Assembly (NCBI GenBank): GCA_905215385.1
Contig: CAJMPY010000010.1
Location: 21,262-85,261, forward strand
Reading direction: 5' to 3'
Origin: an uncultured bacterium
Lineage (GTDB): Bacteria > Actinomycetota > Coriobacteriia > Coriobacteriales > Coriobacteriaceae
DNA length: 64,000 nucleotides
Under the pieces are notes generated by a model, which saw nothing but the letters and a program-made list of their open reading frames with translations, made no database searches and was not told where the DNA came from. Numbering within the stretch: the first letter of the stretch is position 1; every line of letters begins with the position of its first letter. Of this stretch, positions 40,077-49,385 are shown in pieces. The position numbers and the translations under genes were made by a program.

Positions 40077-41519
40077 CTAGCGAGCCAGACGGTAAAACTC
40101 CATCGAGGCGTCGCCCTCGGCGCGCAACTGCATCGCCGGCGCCGCAGACGAATAGGTGCGGCTCGTAAGCGCAACCTCGCCGTCGTTGACAAATACCTCG
40201 AGCATCGTGGCATCCGAAAGGACTCGCAGGCAGTAAAGCTCGTCGAGCTCAACCGACCTCTTGTCGCGTCCATAGCCCTCATCGCCCATATCAAGTGTGA
40301 GCATTCCGTTGGCAAAGCACACGACAACGCCCTCACGAACTTCCAGCTCAATGGACTTCGTCCCCCGGCACGACACGACGGCATCAAACAGTCGACCAGG
40401 AGAGCCGACGGTCTCTCCGGCGGTCACCGAAACACGCTCCTTGCGCAGTTGCTCAACCTCGCGCGCGGGCCACTGACAGAGCTTACCGTCGCGCATATTC
40501 AGCACCCTCGGCACGGTAAGCGCGCACTGCCATCCGCGTTCCACCGTCGGGTTTTGAGCCGTTGCATCGGGGCAGCCGGCCCAACCGATCATAATCCGTC
40601 GACCGTCGGCATCTGCAAATGATTGAGGGGCATAGAAGTCAAGACCCGCATCGACCATCGGGGGCATACCCTGCCCGGCGATTTTAAAGCTAGGCGCCTC
40701 CCAATCGGCCTCAATACGAAACCACACGCACTGATGCGGGTTTTGGTAACGCCAACCATCGGCGGGCACGCCCTGCGGACAGCAAACGAGAATAAGCTCG
40801 CCATCAAGCTCAAACAGATCGGGGCACTCCCACATAAAACCGAACTTCTCGCCGAGCTCAATACGCGTCGCATATTTCCAGCACTCAAGATCGTGCGAGG
40901 TATAGACGAGCACGCAACCGCGGTCGTCTTTCGTACGAGCACCAAGAACCATATAGTAGATACCGTCGTGCTCCAGGATCTTGGGGTCGCGCACGTGCGT
41001 ACTAATATCGTCGGGGTAATCGACCGGACCAACAGCTATGTGCTTCTCCCCCAATTTATCGGGGTTCTCGGTAACCATGTGAATCTGATTTTGGTCGCGC
41101 CCTGTCAGCACATAGTCATAATCATCGCGGTCAAAATGCTTGACGTTACCGGTATAGAAGTAGTGAATCTTGCCGTCGTGCATAAATGCAGACCCCGAAT
41201 ACGCACCGCTCGAGTCTAGATCTGAATCGGGGAATAGCGCGGGACCGCGGTTCTCGTACGTCACAAAGTCCTTCGTCGTCAGATGATTCCACAGCACCGG
41301 TCCGCCGTGCGCGGCATCAAACGGATCGTATTGGTGATAGATGTGGTATGTATCACCAACCTGCACCAAACCGTTGGGATCATTGAGCCAGCCAAGCTCG
41401 GGCTCCGCATGGAACAGAAGTCTATCGGAGTCAGCCGCGATGCGAGCCGCAGTCTCATCCTGCCCGGCACGCCACAGCTCGTAGTCCGAGCGCGTCACCT
41501 TATGTTTTTGATCGAACAT
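40077..41519 (-). CDS. scrB: Glycoside hydrolase family 32, sucrose-6-phosphate hydrolase-like
   Basis: A 480-residue GH32 enzyme that would split sucrose-6-phosphate (or fructans) inside the cell. All three family motifs are intact: nucleophile Asp in LGWLNDPNGLV, STHVRDPKILEHDG (RDP), and the acid/base Glu in MWECPDLFELDGE. A beta-sandwich domain forms the C-terminal third. No signal peptide is present, so it is cytoplasmic, consistent with PTS-delivered phosphorylated sucrose. It is the last gene of a leftward operon, 99 bp after the PTS gene. AAGGACG precedes the ATG. Confidence 0.9.
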   Translation of the reverse strand: MFDQKHKVTRSDYELWRAGQDETAARIAADSDRLLFHAEPELGWLNDPNGLVQVGDTYHIYHQYDPFDAAHGGPVLWNHLTTKDFVTYENRGPALFPDSDLDSSGAYSGSAFMHDGKIHYFYTGNVKHFDRDDYDYVLTGRDQNQIHMVTENPDKLGEKHIAVGPVDYPDDISTHVRDPKILEHDGIYYMVLGARTKDDRGCVLVYTSHDLECWKYATRIELGEKFGFMWECPDLFELDGELILVCCPQGVPADGWRYQNPHQCVWFRIEADWEAPSFKIAGQGMPPMVDAGLDFYAPQSFADADGRRIMIGWAGCPDATAQNPTVERGWQCALTVPRVLNMRDGKLCQWPAREVEQLRKERVSVTAGETVGSPGRLFDAVVSCRGTKSIELEVREGVVVCFANGMLTLDMGDEGYGRDKRSVELDELYCLRVLSDATMLEVFVNDGEVALTSRTYSSAAPAMQLRAEGDASMEFYRLAR

Positions 41520-41618
41520 TCAATCGTCCTTCTTGTAGAGGAGAAGGACGCCCGGCCCATGCGAGCCAAACGCCCTTCTCCAACAGGTCGACCCGTACAT
41601 TACCTTGACGGATCTGGA

Positions 41619-43070
41619 TTAGAAGCTGACATCAAAGCCGGCGCCTGCACCCTCTTCATCGGTGGTCGGAACGCCCTTTGCCTTGTTGTAGGCAAAGATC
41701 AGGATGATCGGGACGAAGAAAGCGATCAGATTGCCAGCCACATACCACACGAGGGTCTCGGGCGTGACGATGAGCAGGCCAAGTACGCCGGTCAGACCCT
41801 GGCCGATAGCGCGCACCTCAAAGAGCTTCACGAAGGCACCGCCGCAGCCTGCACCGATGCAAGCGCAGATGAACGGAATGATCGAGTAGCGCATGTTTGC
41901 AGCAAAGATAGCGGGCTCGGAGATTCCGACCAGCGTCGGGATAAAGGACGACATGCAGATGTTGCGCTCTTTGGAATGCTTCTTGTGAATGAGATACATG
42001 CCGATGGCGCCGCCGCCCTGGGCGATGATGGAAACGGACCAGATGGCCTGGATGTAGTTGAAGCCGGTCGTGGCAACGAGATTAGCCTCGATACCCTGAA
42101 TGAACTGGTGCGTACCGGTAACGACGAGCGGCTGCAGGAACGCGGCAAAGACGAAGGCACCAAAGACGCCCATCCTGTTGTACAGGACATCGATTACGCC
42201 GGCAAGGACGTCGCCAATCAGGTTGCCGAGCGGGCCGAACACGGTGAACAGGGCGACGTTGGCAAGAATCAGGGTAACGGTCGGGACAAAGACGAACGAG
42301 ACGACCTCGGGGATGTACTTCTGGGCAATCTTCTCGACCTTGGCCATGAACCAGGCGGTCAGGATTGCGGGGAACACGCCGCCCTGGAAAGCAACCATGG
42401 GAATGGAGAGCGGACCAAAGTTCCAATACTCAGCACCCGTCGGGTCCATAACGAACGCGTTGCGGTTCATAAGGCTCGGATGAACCATGACGATGCCGAC
42501 GAGGATACCTAGGATCGGGTTGCCGCCAAAACGCTTGACCGCGCTGTACATCACCAGGACAGGCAGGTAATCGAAGGTGGTAGCGATAATGGCAAAGAAG
42601 CTTGCGAGGTTCTTGAGGAACTCGCTGTGGTCGGCAAGGCTGCCCTCCATGCCAAAGAGGCCGTTGGCAACGATCAGCGACTTAAGGCCGATGATGATAG
42701 CAGCGCCGACGAAAGCGGGAATGATGGGGATAAAGATGTCCGAGAATACCTTGAGGACCGAGAAGAACTTGCCCTTCTTGTCCGCCTCGGCGCCCTTGAC
42801 CTCGGAAGCACTGATCTCCTTAACGCCCGTCAGAGCCATAAACTCATCATAGACCTTGTTTACGGTACCGGTACCGAAGATGATCATGAGCTGGCCGCTG
42901 TTGTACAGCACGCCCTTGACGCCATCGATGTTCTCGAGCTCGGCCTTGTTGTACTTGCTCGTATCCTTGAGCACCAGACGCAGACGCGTAACGCAATGCG
43001 TGGCACCCTCGATGTTATCCAGACCGCCGACGTTATCGACGACTTGCTGAGACACTACTTTGTAGTCCAT
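41619..43070 (-). CDS. PTS system EIIBC component, sucrose/beta-glucoside type
   Basis: A 483-residue membrane permease that transports and phosphorylates its sugar. The EIIB domain (1-85) has the phosphorylated Cys in ATHCVTRLRLVLKD. The EIIC domain follows with many helices (FIPIIPAFVGAAIIIGLKSL, GILVGIVMVHPSL, GTHQFIQGIEANL, SEPAIFAANMRYSIIPFICACIGAG). VTGTHQFIQGIE and FVGISEPAIF-like strings match the glucose/sucrose superfamily. No EIIA domain is fused or encoded nearby, so it must borrow one. With two GH32 genes and a LacI repressor, sucrose or a small fructan is the likely substrate. ATG 43070 follows GGAGAGG. Confidence 0.9.
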   Translation of the reverse strand: MDYKVVSQQVVDNVGGLDNIEGATHCVTRLRLVLKDTSKYNKAELENIDGVKGVLYNSGQLMIIFGTGTVNKVYDEFMALTGVKEISASEVKGAEADKKGKFFSVLKVFSDIFIPIIPAFVGAAIIIGLKSLIVANGLFGMEGSLADHSEFLKNLASFFAIIATTFDYLPVLVMYSAVKRFGGNPILGILVGIVMVHPSLMNRNAFVMDPTGAEYWNFGPLSIPMVAFQGGVFPAILTAWFMAKVEKIAQKYIPEVVSFVFVPTVTLILANVALFTVFGPLGNLIGDVLAGVIDVLYNRMGVFGAFVFAAFLQPLVVTGTHQFIQGIEANLVATTGFNYIQAIWSVSIIAQGGGAIGMYLIHKKHSKERNICMSSFIPTLVGISEPAIFAANMRYSIIPFICACIGAGCGGAFVKLFEVRAIGQGLTGVLGLLIVTPETLVWYVAGNLIAFFVPIILIFAYNKAKGVPTTDEEGAGAGFDVSF

Positions 43071-43115
43071 GTTCCTCTCCATTCCCTTACGAAATCATAA
43101 GACGTTTTGTGGCCA

Positions 43116-44498
43116 TTACAGAGATGCGATCGTTGCATTTGCGCACTTGACCGTACCGTCGGTGACCGTCAGCGCCACACCCTGGCCCTGCTTATTGCAG
43201 AAGCGAGCGTTAAGCGCAACATCATCGACAAAGATGGTCGCGATATCGTCGTCAACGACCAGGCGCACATGATGAGTGCCCTCGCCCTTAAAGAACAACG
43301 GACGCTCGAGGCCCATGTTGTTGACCTGGAACCACGGATACTGGGGGGCCGCCGTAAACTCGAGCTTGCCCTCACGCAGGTTGGCGCGGAACTCATAGGC
43401 AAGACCAGACTCGGCGTCCTCGGCGAGCTTCACCGAGAAGCCGGCAGCGTCACCGGCGAGCTCGATGTCGGCGTCGAGCATATAGGTGGAACCGGCATCC
43501 GCAGCGAGCACCTGCTCGACCTTGCCCGACTCGCAGGAAAGCTCAAAGGCCTCGACTGCCTTAGCCTCGCCAAAGGCGCCAAGCATGCTGTCGGGGAGTT
43601 TGGTGCCAAGCGTTCCGTCGGCACGCTGAACGATCTCGAGGGGCATAAAGGTGCCACCCCACAGGTAAGAGCTGGGGTCGCCGCCCTCGTCACGCGTAGG
43701 AACCCAACCAAAGAGAACGCGGCGCTCGCCATCAAATGCGGTACGTGCGGCATAGTACGCGCGGCCATCGAAGGAATCGTCCGCAGGAGTAATCCAGGGA
43801 CCGTTGATAGAGCGAGACATGCGGTAACGGGTCTTGTTGCCATCGCTGTACTCAGAGAACACCAGATACCACCAGTCGCCCATCTTAAAGAGATCAGGCA
43901 TCTCAAACATGGTGTACAGGCCCGGATTCCACCAGTCGCCCTGGAACTCCCAGGTATCCAGGTCCTTGGAGGTGAACTTGACCAGACGACCGGTCATCAG
44001 ACGCTTGTCCTCGCCCACACGCGTGCCGAGGATGAGCATGTACTCTTCGTTCTCCTCATCCCAAAGCACAAAGGGATCGCGCCAGTTGCGGTCATCGTAA
44101 CCCTCCTGGGGCGGAAGCAGCGTCTCGGCGATGTTCTTCTCCCACTTGACGGCGTCGTCACTCGTTGCGTGAAGAAGAACCTGCTTCATCAAACGTGCGC
44201 GGACCTTATCGCGATTGCAACCAGTGTAGAGCGCATGGTACTTGTCGCCCACCTTAAACACCGTGCCGGCATAAACATACTGGTCGACTTCCTCGTCGCC
44301 GCCACGCTCAAGGCTCTCGCCAAAGTCTTTGTAATTGACGAAGTCCTTGGTCGTAGCGAGCGCCCAGCCAAACGGCTCTCCGAAAGGTCCGGGGTTACGC
44401 GTGTCACGCTGGTGATAGAGATAGAACGTGCCGTCCTCGCCGTACGGCATGATGTCGCCTACCCAAATTCCCTCAGGCTGGTAATACACCTTGTGCAT
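43116..44498 (-). CDS. Divergent GH32-like glycoside hydrolase
   Basis: A 460-residue five-bladed propeller hydrolase of the GH32/GH43-like clan. The usual WxNDPNG nucleophile motif is IWVGDIMPYGEDGTFYLYH (Asp in GDIMP), RDP is kept in DDRNWRDPFVLWDEE, and the acid/base Glu is in MFEMPDLFKMGDWW instead of ECP. A C-terminal beta-sandwich domain follows (YPWFQVNNMGLERPLFFKGEGTHHVRLVVDDDIATIFVDD). It is the first gene behind the operator region and is 45 bp upstream of the PTS gene. No signal peptide, so it is cytoplasmic. It may act on a different fructosyl link than ScrB. ATG 44498 follows AAGGAAG. Confidence 0.85.
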   Translation of the reverse strand: MHKVYYQPEGIWVGDIMPYGEDGTFYLYHQRDTRNPGPFGEPFGWALATTKDFVNYKDFGESLERGGDEEVDQYVYAGTVFKVGDKYHALYTGCNRDKVRARLMKQVLLHATSDDAVKWEKNIAETLLPPQEGYDDRNWRDPFVLWDEENEEYMLILGTRVGEDKRLMTGRLVKFTSKDLDTWEFQGDWWNPGLYTMFEMPDLFKMGDWWYLVFSEYSDGNKTRYRMSRSINGPWITPADDSFDGRAYYAARTAFDGERRVLFGWVPTRDEGGDPSSYLWGGTFMPLEIVQRADGTLGTKLPDSMLGAFGEAKAVEAFELSCESGKVEQVLAADAGSTYMLDADIELAGDAAGFSVKLAEDAESGLAYEFRANLREGKLEFTAAPQYPWFQVNNMGLERPLFFKGEGTHHVRLVVDDDIATIFVDDVALNARFCNKQGQGVALTVTDGTVKCANATIASL

Positions 44499-44541
44499 CC
44501 GAGACTTCCTTTCCCGCAAGATACTAACTCGGTACAACTGC

Positions 44542-44581
44542 AAGATATGTCAATCGTTTTCATATGTCAAACGTTTTCACA
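44542..44581 (-). promoter_or_regulatory. Promoter and two LacI-type operators of the sucrose operon
   Basis: On the minus strand TTGACA (44565-44570) and TATCTT (44542-44547) are separated by 17 bp. Two imperfect palindromes, ATATGTCAATCGTTTTCATA (44545-44564) and TGTCAAACGTTTTCACA (44565-44581), overlap this promoter. They match the pattern recognised by LacI-family proteins. Confidence 0.65.
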
Positions 44582-44610
44582 CCAATACGTCTTTTCGCAG
44601 TTCCAGTCGT

Positions 44611-44631
44611 CGGCAAACGGTTGACATATGC
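44611..44631 (-). promoter_or_regulatory. Third LacI-type operator-like site
   Basis: GGCAAACGGTTGACATATG (44612-44630) has the same AAACGnTTGACA core in reverse orientation, 30-45 bp upstream of the promoter. DNA looping between sites is possible. Confidence 0.5.
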
Positions 44632-44682
44632 CGGCGAACGGTCATCAGAGGCGTTTGAGGAATTCTTTTGGCACGGGATGAA

Positions 44683-45693
44683 CTACGCGGTTTTGCCCTC
44701 AATGAGTTCAACGGGGAGTTTGATATTCGATTCGGGCTTATCGCCGTTAATAAGAGCGATGATGGATTGCGCCGCGAGCTCTCCGATGCGATCGATATCT
44801 TGGCGTACGGTTGTTAAGTCAGGCATAAACGTCATGGTGCGGCGGGCACCATCCGCGCCCACGACCTTAATATCGTCCGGAGCGCTCAAGCCGCGTTGCT
44901 TCATCACGTTGAGACAGATGGCCGCCATCGTGTCGTCTCCCGCAAAGATGCCGTCAATATCGGGGTTCTCATCGAGGGTCTTCGCAACGACCGCGCTCTT
45001 TTCGTCGTCGGACTTAACGAACTCGACCTCACGGACAAGCGCGGGCAAACCGGCCTGCTCCACAACATCGTGGTAGGCATCGGTACGCTTATTGGCAGGC
45101 ATACGCATGCGGCTATTGTTGCGCAGGCACAAGATGCGCGAACACCCGTCATCGATCAGGCGACGCGTGGCAAGTTCGCCGATGCTATAGCTGTCGCTCG
45201 CAATCTGAACAGAGGCCTCGCCAAGGTCGCAGTCGATACCAACCAGACTCAAGCCCATCTCGGCATACGCCTCGGCACCGATATTAAGCGAGTTGACGAT
45301 GACGCCATCAACCATATTGCGCCGAAGCATATCGATATAAGAACGCTCAAGATCAGGTCGATTGGCGCTATTGCACAGCAACATCTTAAAACCGTTTTCG
45401 GCCAGGGTACGCTCAACGGCTTGGACCGCTTGTGCATGAAACGGGCTGCTGACATAGGGAACGATCATACCGATTAGATTCAGGCGACCGTTGAGCATAG
45501 CACGGGCGATATCGTTGGGCGTATAGTTGATACGCTCCATCGCGGCATGGACCTTATCGCGGGTCTCTTGGCTAATATAGCCGCGATTATTAAGCACGCG
45601 AGATACCGTAGTAGGCGAAACCCCCGCCACCGCTGCAACTTCCTTGATGCCAGGCTTAGCAGAATCCTTAGAACGAGCACCCTCGCGAGCCAT
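44683..45693 (-). CDS. scrR: LacI-family transcriptional repressor of the sucrose/fructan operon
   Basis: A 336-residue regulator. The N-terminal helix-turn-helix is GIKEVAAVAGVSPTTVSRVLNNRGYISQETRDKV, followed by the hinge helix IARAMLNGRLNLIGMIVPYV and a periplasmic-binding-like effector domain (VDGVIVNSLNI, VGIDCDLG, DGIFAGDDTMAAICLNVMKQRGL). It lies just upstream of the hydrolase-PTS-hydrolase operon on the same strand, separated by 184 bp containing three operator-like sites. A similar site lies in its own leader, pointing to autoregulation. GGGGAGGG precedes the ATG. Confidence 0.9.
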   Translation of the reverse strand: MAREGARSKDSAKPGIKEVAAVAGVSPTTVSRVLNNRGYISQETRDKVHAAMERINYTPNDIARAMLNGRLNLIGMIVPYVSSPFHAQAVQAVERTLAENGFKMLLCNSANRPDLERSYIDMLRRNMVDGVIVNSLNIGAEAYAEMGLSLVGIDCDLGEASVQIASDSYSIGELATRRLIDDGCSRILCLRNNSRMRMPANKRTDAYHDVVEQAGLPALVREVEFVKSDDEKSAVVAKTLDENPDIDGIFAGDDTMAAICLNVMKQRGLSAPDDIKVVGADGARRTMTFMPDLTTVRQDIDRIGELAAQSIIALINGDKPESNIKLPVELIEGKTA

Positions 45694-45712
45694 AGCACCC
45701 TCCCCTCATCAA

Positions 45713-45733
45713 CATGTCATACGTTTACATACG
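45713..45733 (-). promoter_or_regulatory. Operator-like site in the leader of the LacI-family gene
   Basis: ATGTCATACGTTTACATA inside 45713-45733 is an imperfect palindrome with the same TGTCA..ACGTTT pattern as the operon operators, 20-40 bp upstream of the repressor start. Confidence 0.55.
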
Positions 45734-45843
45734 AACAAAGCATACCCCAACAACAGTGGGAAGACGGTAACAGTACAAGTAAGTAAACGACTCATCCAAA
45801 TAATTAGGAGAGTTCCGCCTAAAGGGTGACTACACAGGACCCC

Positions 45844-45972
45844 GCTGGGGCTGTTTGGGCTACCTCCCAAAATATTCCGCAGGACGCAAGAAGCCCTCGC
45901 CGCACGAAGTGCGCAGCGAGGGCTTCTTGCATGTCCGAGGACGTTTTGGGAGGTAGCCCAAACAGCCCCAGC
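45844..45972. repeat. Nested palindrome with conserved internal loop, copy N5
   Basis: Outer arms 45844-45872 and 45944-45972 are a perfect 29-bp inverted repeat. Inner arms GCAAGAAGCCCTCGC / GCGAGGGCTTCTTGC. Junctions read TTCCGCAGGAC and GTCCGAGGACG. It lies 23 bp after the stop of the glycyl-radical gene. Confidence 0.93.
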
Positions 45973-45995
45973 GATCCTGCGGGAGTTAAATCCCT

Positions 45996-46247
45996 TTAGA
46001 ACTTGTTGTGGAAGGTACGCGAAATGACCTCGTCCTGCTGCTCCTTGGTGAGCGTGTGGAAGTTCACGGCATAGCCGGAAACACGGATGGTCAGTTGCGG
46101 GTACTTCTCGGGGTGAGCCTGAGCGTCGAGCAGCGTCTCACGGTTGAAGACGTTGATGTTCAGGTGGTGGCCACCCTTCTCGGCGTAAGCGTCGAGCATG
46201 TGGACCAGGTTATCGGCCTGAGTCTCGGAAACTTCAGAAACCTTCAT
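45996..46247 (-). CDS. Glycyl-radical subunit of a split pyruvate formate-lyase (GrcA/YfiD-like)
   Basis: An 83-residue protein equal to the C-terminal domain of pyruvate formate-lyase: NLVHMLDAYAEKGG, HHLNINVFNRETLLDA, HPEKYPQLTIRVSGYAVNF and LTKEQQDEVISRTFHNKF. Gly58 in RVSGYAV is the radical glycine. In E. coli a similar stand-alone protein (YfiD) rescues damaged full-length PFL. Here the large PFL gene directly upstream lacks this domain altogether, so this gene should be an obligatory subunit. It has its own AAGGAG ribosome site and lies 85 bp downstream of the large gene on the same strand. Confidence 0.9.
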   Translation of the reverse strand: MKVSEVSETQADNLVHMLDAYAEKGGHHLNINVFNRETLLDAQAHPEKYPQLTIRVSGYAVNFHTLTKEQQDEVISRTFHNKF

Positions 46248-46303
46248 AATGTGTCTCCTTCGATCGATAGGCGCCGGCCGAAACCAGCGCACTAATCAGT
46301 AAT

Positions 46304-46332
46304 CGTTATTGTTAGTATAGCACTAACAATAG
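46304..46332 (-). terminator. Hairpin between the two PFL genes
   Basis: TATTGTTAGT and ACTAACAATA form a perfect 10-bp stem with a 5-nt loop, starting two bases after the large-subunit stop. There is no T tract, so partial termination or mRNA processing giving unequal subunit amounts is more likely than a full stop. Confidence 0.6.
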
Positions 46333-48384
<2,052 letters not shown>

Positions 48385-48935
48385 TGTGTAACCACGCTCC
48401 TAGTTACGTGTAATGCGGCGCTCTCTCACACCGCTGCTTATTGAATTCTTGAATTATCGGCTTGCACTACCGGCTTCTTCCGTTCTTCACCACACATTGG
48501 TACAGGGAAAAACGTTTGTCCACCTTGGAACTGCAACCCAAAACCCAAGATTTCACCCGTCTGAGAAGGATAACATAGCCACCCCCTTCATCAGGGCTGT
48601 TATATGTTTCTTTTTTTATACCATTAGGGCGTTTTTAACAAATCCGCAGGAAATACGAGTACGAACAACTACCGTTCACCGATTTGTTTGGTATTTTTCC
48701 TTGCCTTTGTACGACGTTCACTCTAGCTGTTATGCCAGCTTTAGCAGGGTAAAGTGCCTCTGAGTAGGCTTTGGGACATGCCTAGAGATCTACCCCTAAC
48801 TTTGCTGGTACCGACGGTGCACGGAGGTCGCCTAAAGGTAGTTTTCTAGACATGTCCCAAAAATCTACCGTATAGGGTGCGCGTGCAGGGGTATCATCTT
48901 CCACCGAAAATAGTTTCTAGTGTTAGGGGTTTTCG
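48385..48935. other. Intergenic region between pfl (leftward) and the MarR gene (rightward)
   Basis: 551 bp holding both promoters. 48590-48760 is A/T-rich compared with its surroundings and is a likely site for the pfl promoter; I could not pick -35/-10 boxes with confidence and saw no clear Fnr or Rex site. The inverted repeat 48770-48861 is listed separately. No supported gene. Confidence 0.6.
48770..48861. repeat. 92-bp imperfect inverted repeat upstream of the MarR gene
   Basis: Arms 48770-48794 and 48837-48861 match at about 21 of 25 positions (TTTGGGACATG and CATGTCCCAAA at the ends). The right end carries the 16-mer shared with 31867-31882. Confidence 0.7.
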
Positions 48936-49385
48936 GTGGAAGATACCGATTTCCATGAGCTTGGGCGTCAACTCTTAACTGAGTTTGGCAGCATGCATCA
49001 GCGCATTTCGCGCTTTGCGGACAAAGCTCTCGGCGGCGAGATGGCCGTCATGCGCGCTCTCATGCTCGCTGGCGGCTCGCTCACGCCGAGCGAACTCGCC
49101 AATCGTGCCTGGGTCTCGAGCGCCCGCATCGCCAATATCCTACGCGCTCTCGAAGCCAAGGGCTGGGTTGAGCGTGAGCACTCAAAGACCGACCGTCGTC
49201 GCGTACACGTCACGGTGACCGACAAGGGATTCCATGATCTCGAGATCAAGCGTCGGGAATTCGAGGACCGCACCGCGGCCTTCCTTGAGCAGTTCGGCGA
49301 AACAGATACCCAAGAGATGGTGCGCCTTCTAAGACGTGCCAACGAAATTATCGACCGCAACCAAGAAAGGAGAGATGCCGAGTGA
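48936..49385 (+). CDS. MarR-family transcriptional regulator
   Basis: A 149-residue winged-helix regulator: LMLAGGSLTPSELANRAWVSSARIANILRALEAKGWVEREHSKTDRRRVHVTVTDKG is the MarR DNA-binding core with the basic wing (DRRRVHV). Flanking helices form the dimer interface. It starts with GTG after an AGGGG ribosome site. Its stop overlaps the start of the first ABC exporter gene by four bases, so it almost certainly controls that exporter, usually as a repressor released by a transported compound. Confidence 0.88.
   Translation: MEDTDFHELGRQLLTEFGSMHQRISRFADKALGGEMAVMRALMLAGGSLTPSELANRAWVSSARIANILRALEAKGWVEREHSKTDRRRVHVTVTDKGFHDLEIKRREFEDRTAAFLEQFGETDTQEMVRLLRRANEIIDRNQERRDAE

Noticed and set aside
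45996..46332. Split PFL as a sequencing frameshift
   Set aside because: The two parts are separated by 85 bp with a stop, a perfect hairpin and a new Shine-Dalgarno plus ATG; a single-base error cannot produce this.
48385..48760. Possible Fnr- or Rex-type site upstream of pfl
   Set aside because: Only partial matches such as TTGTTAAAAAC were seen; none has both half-sites.
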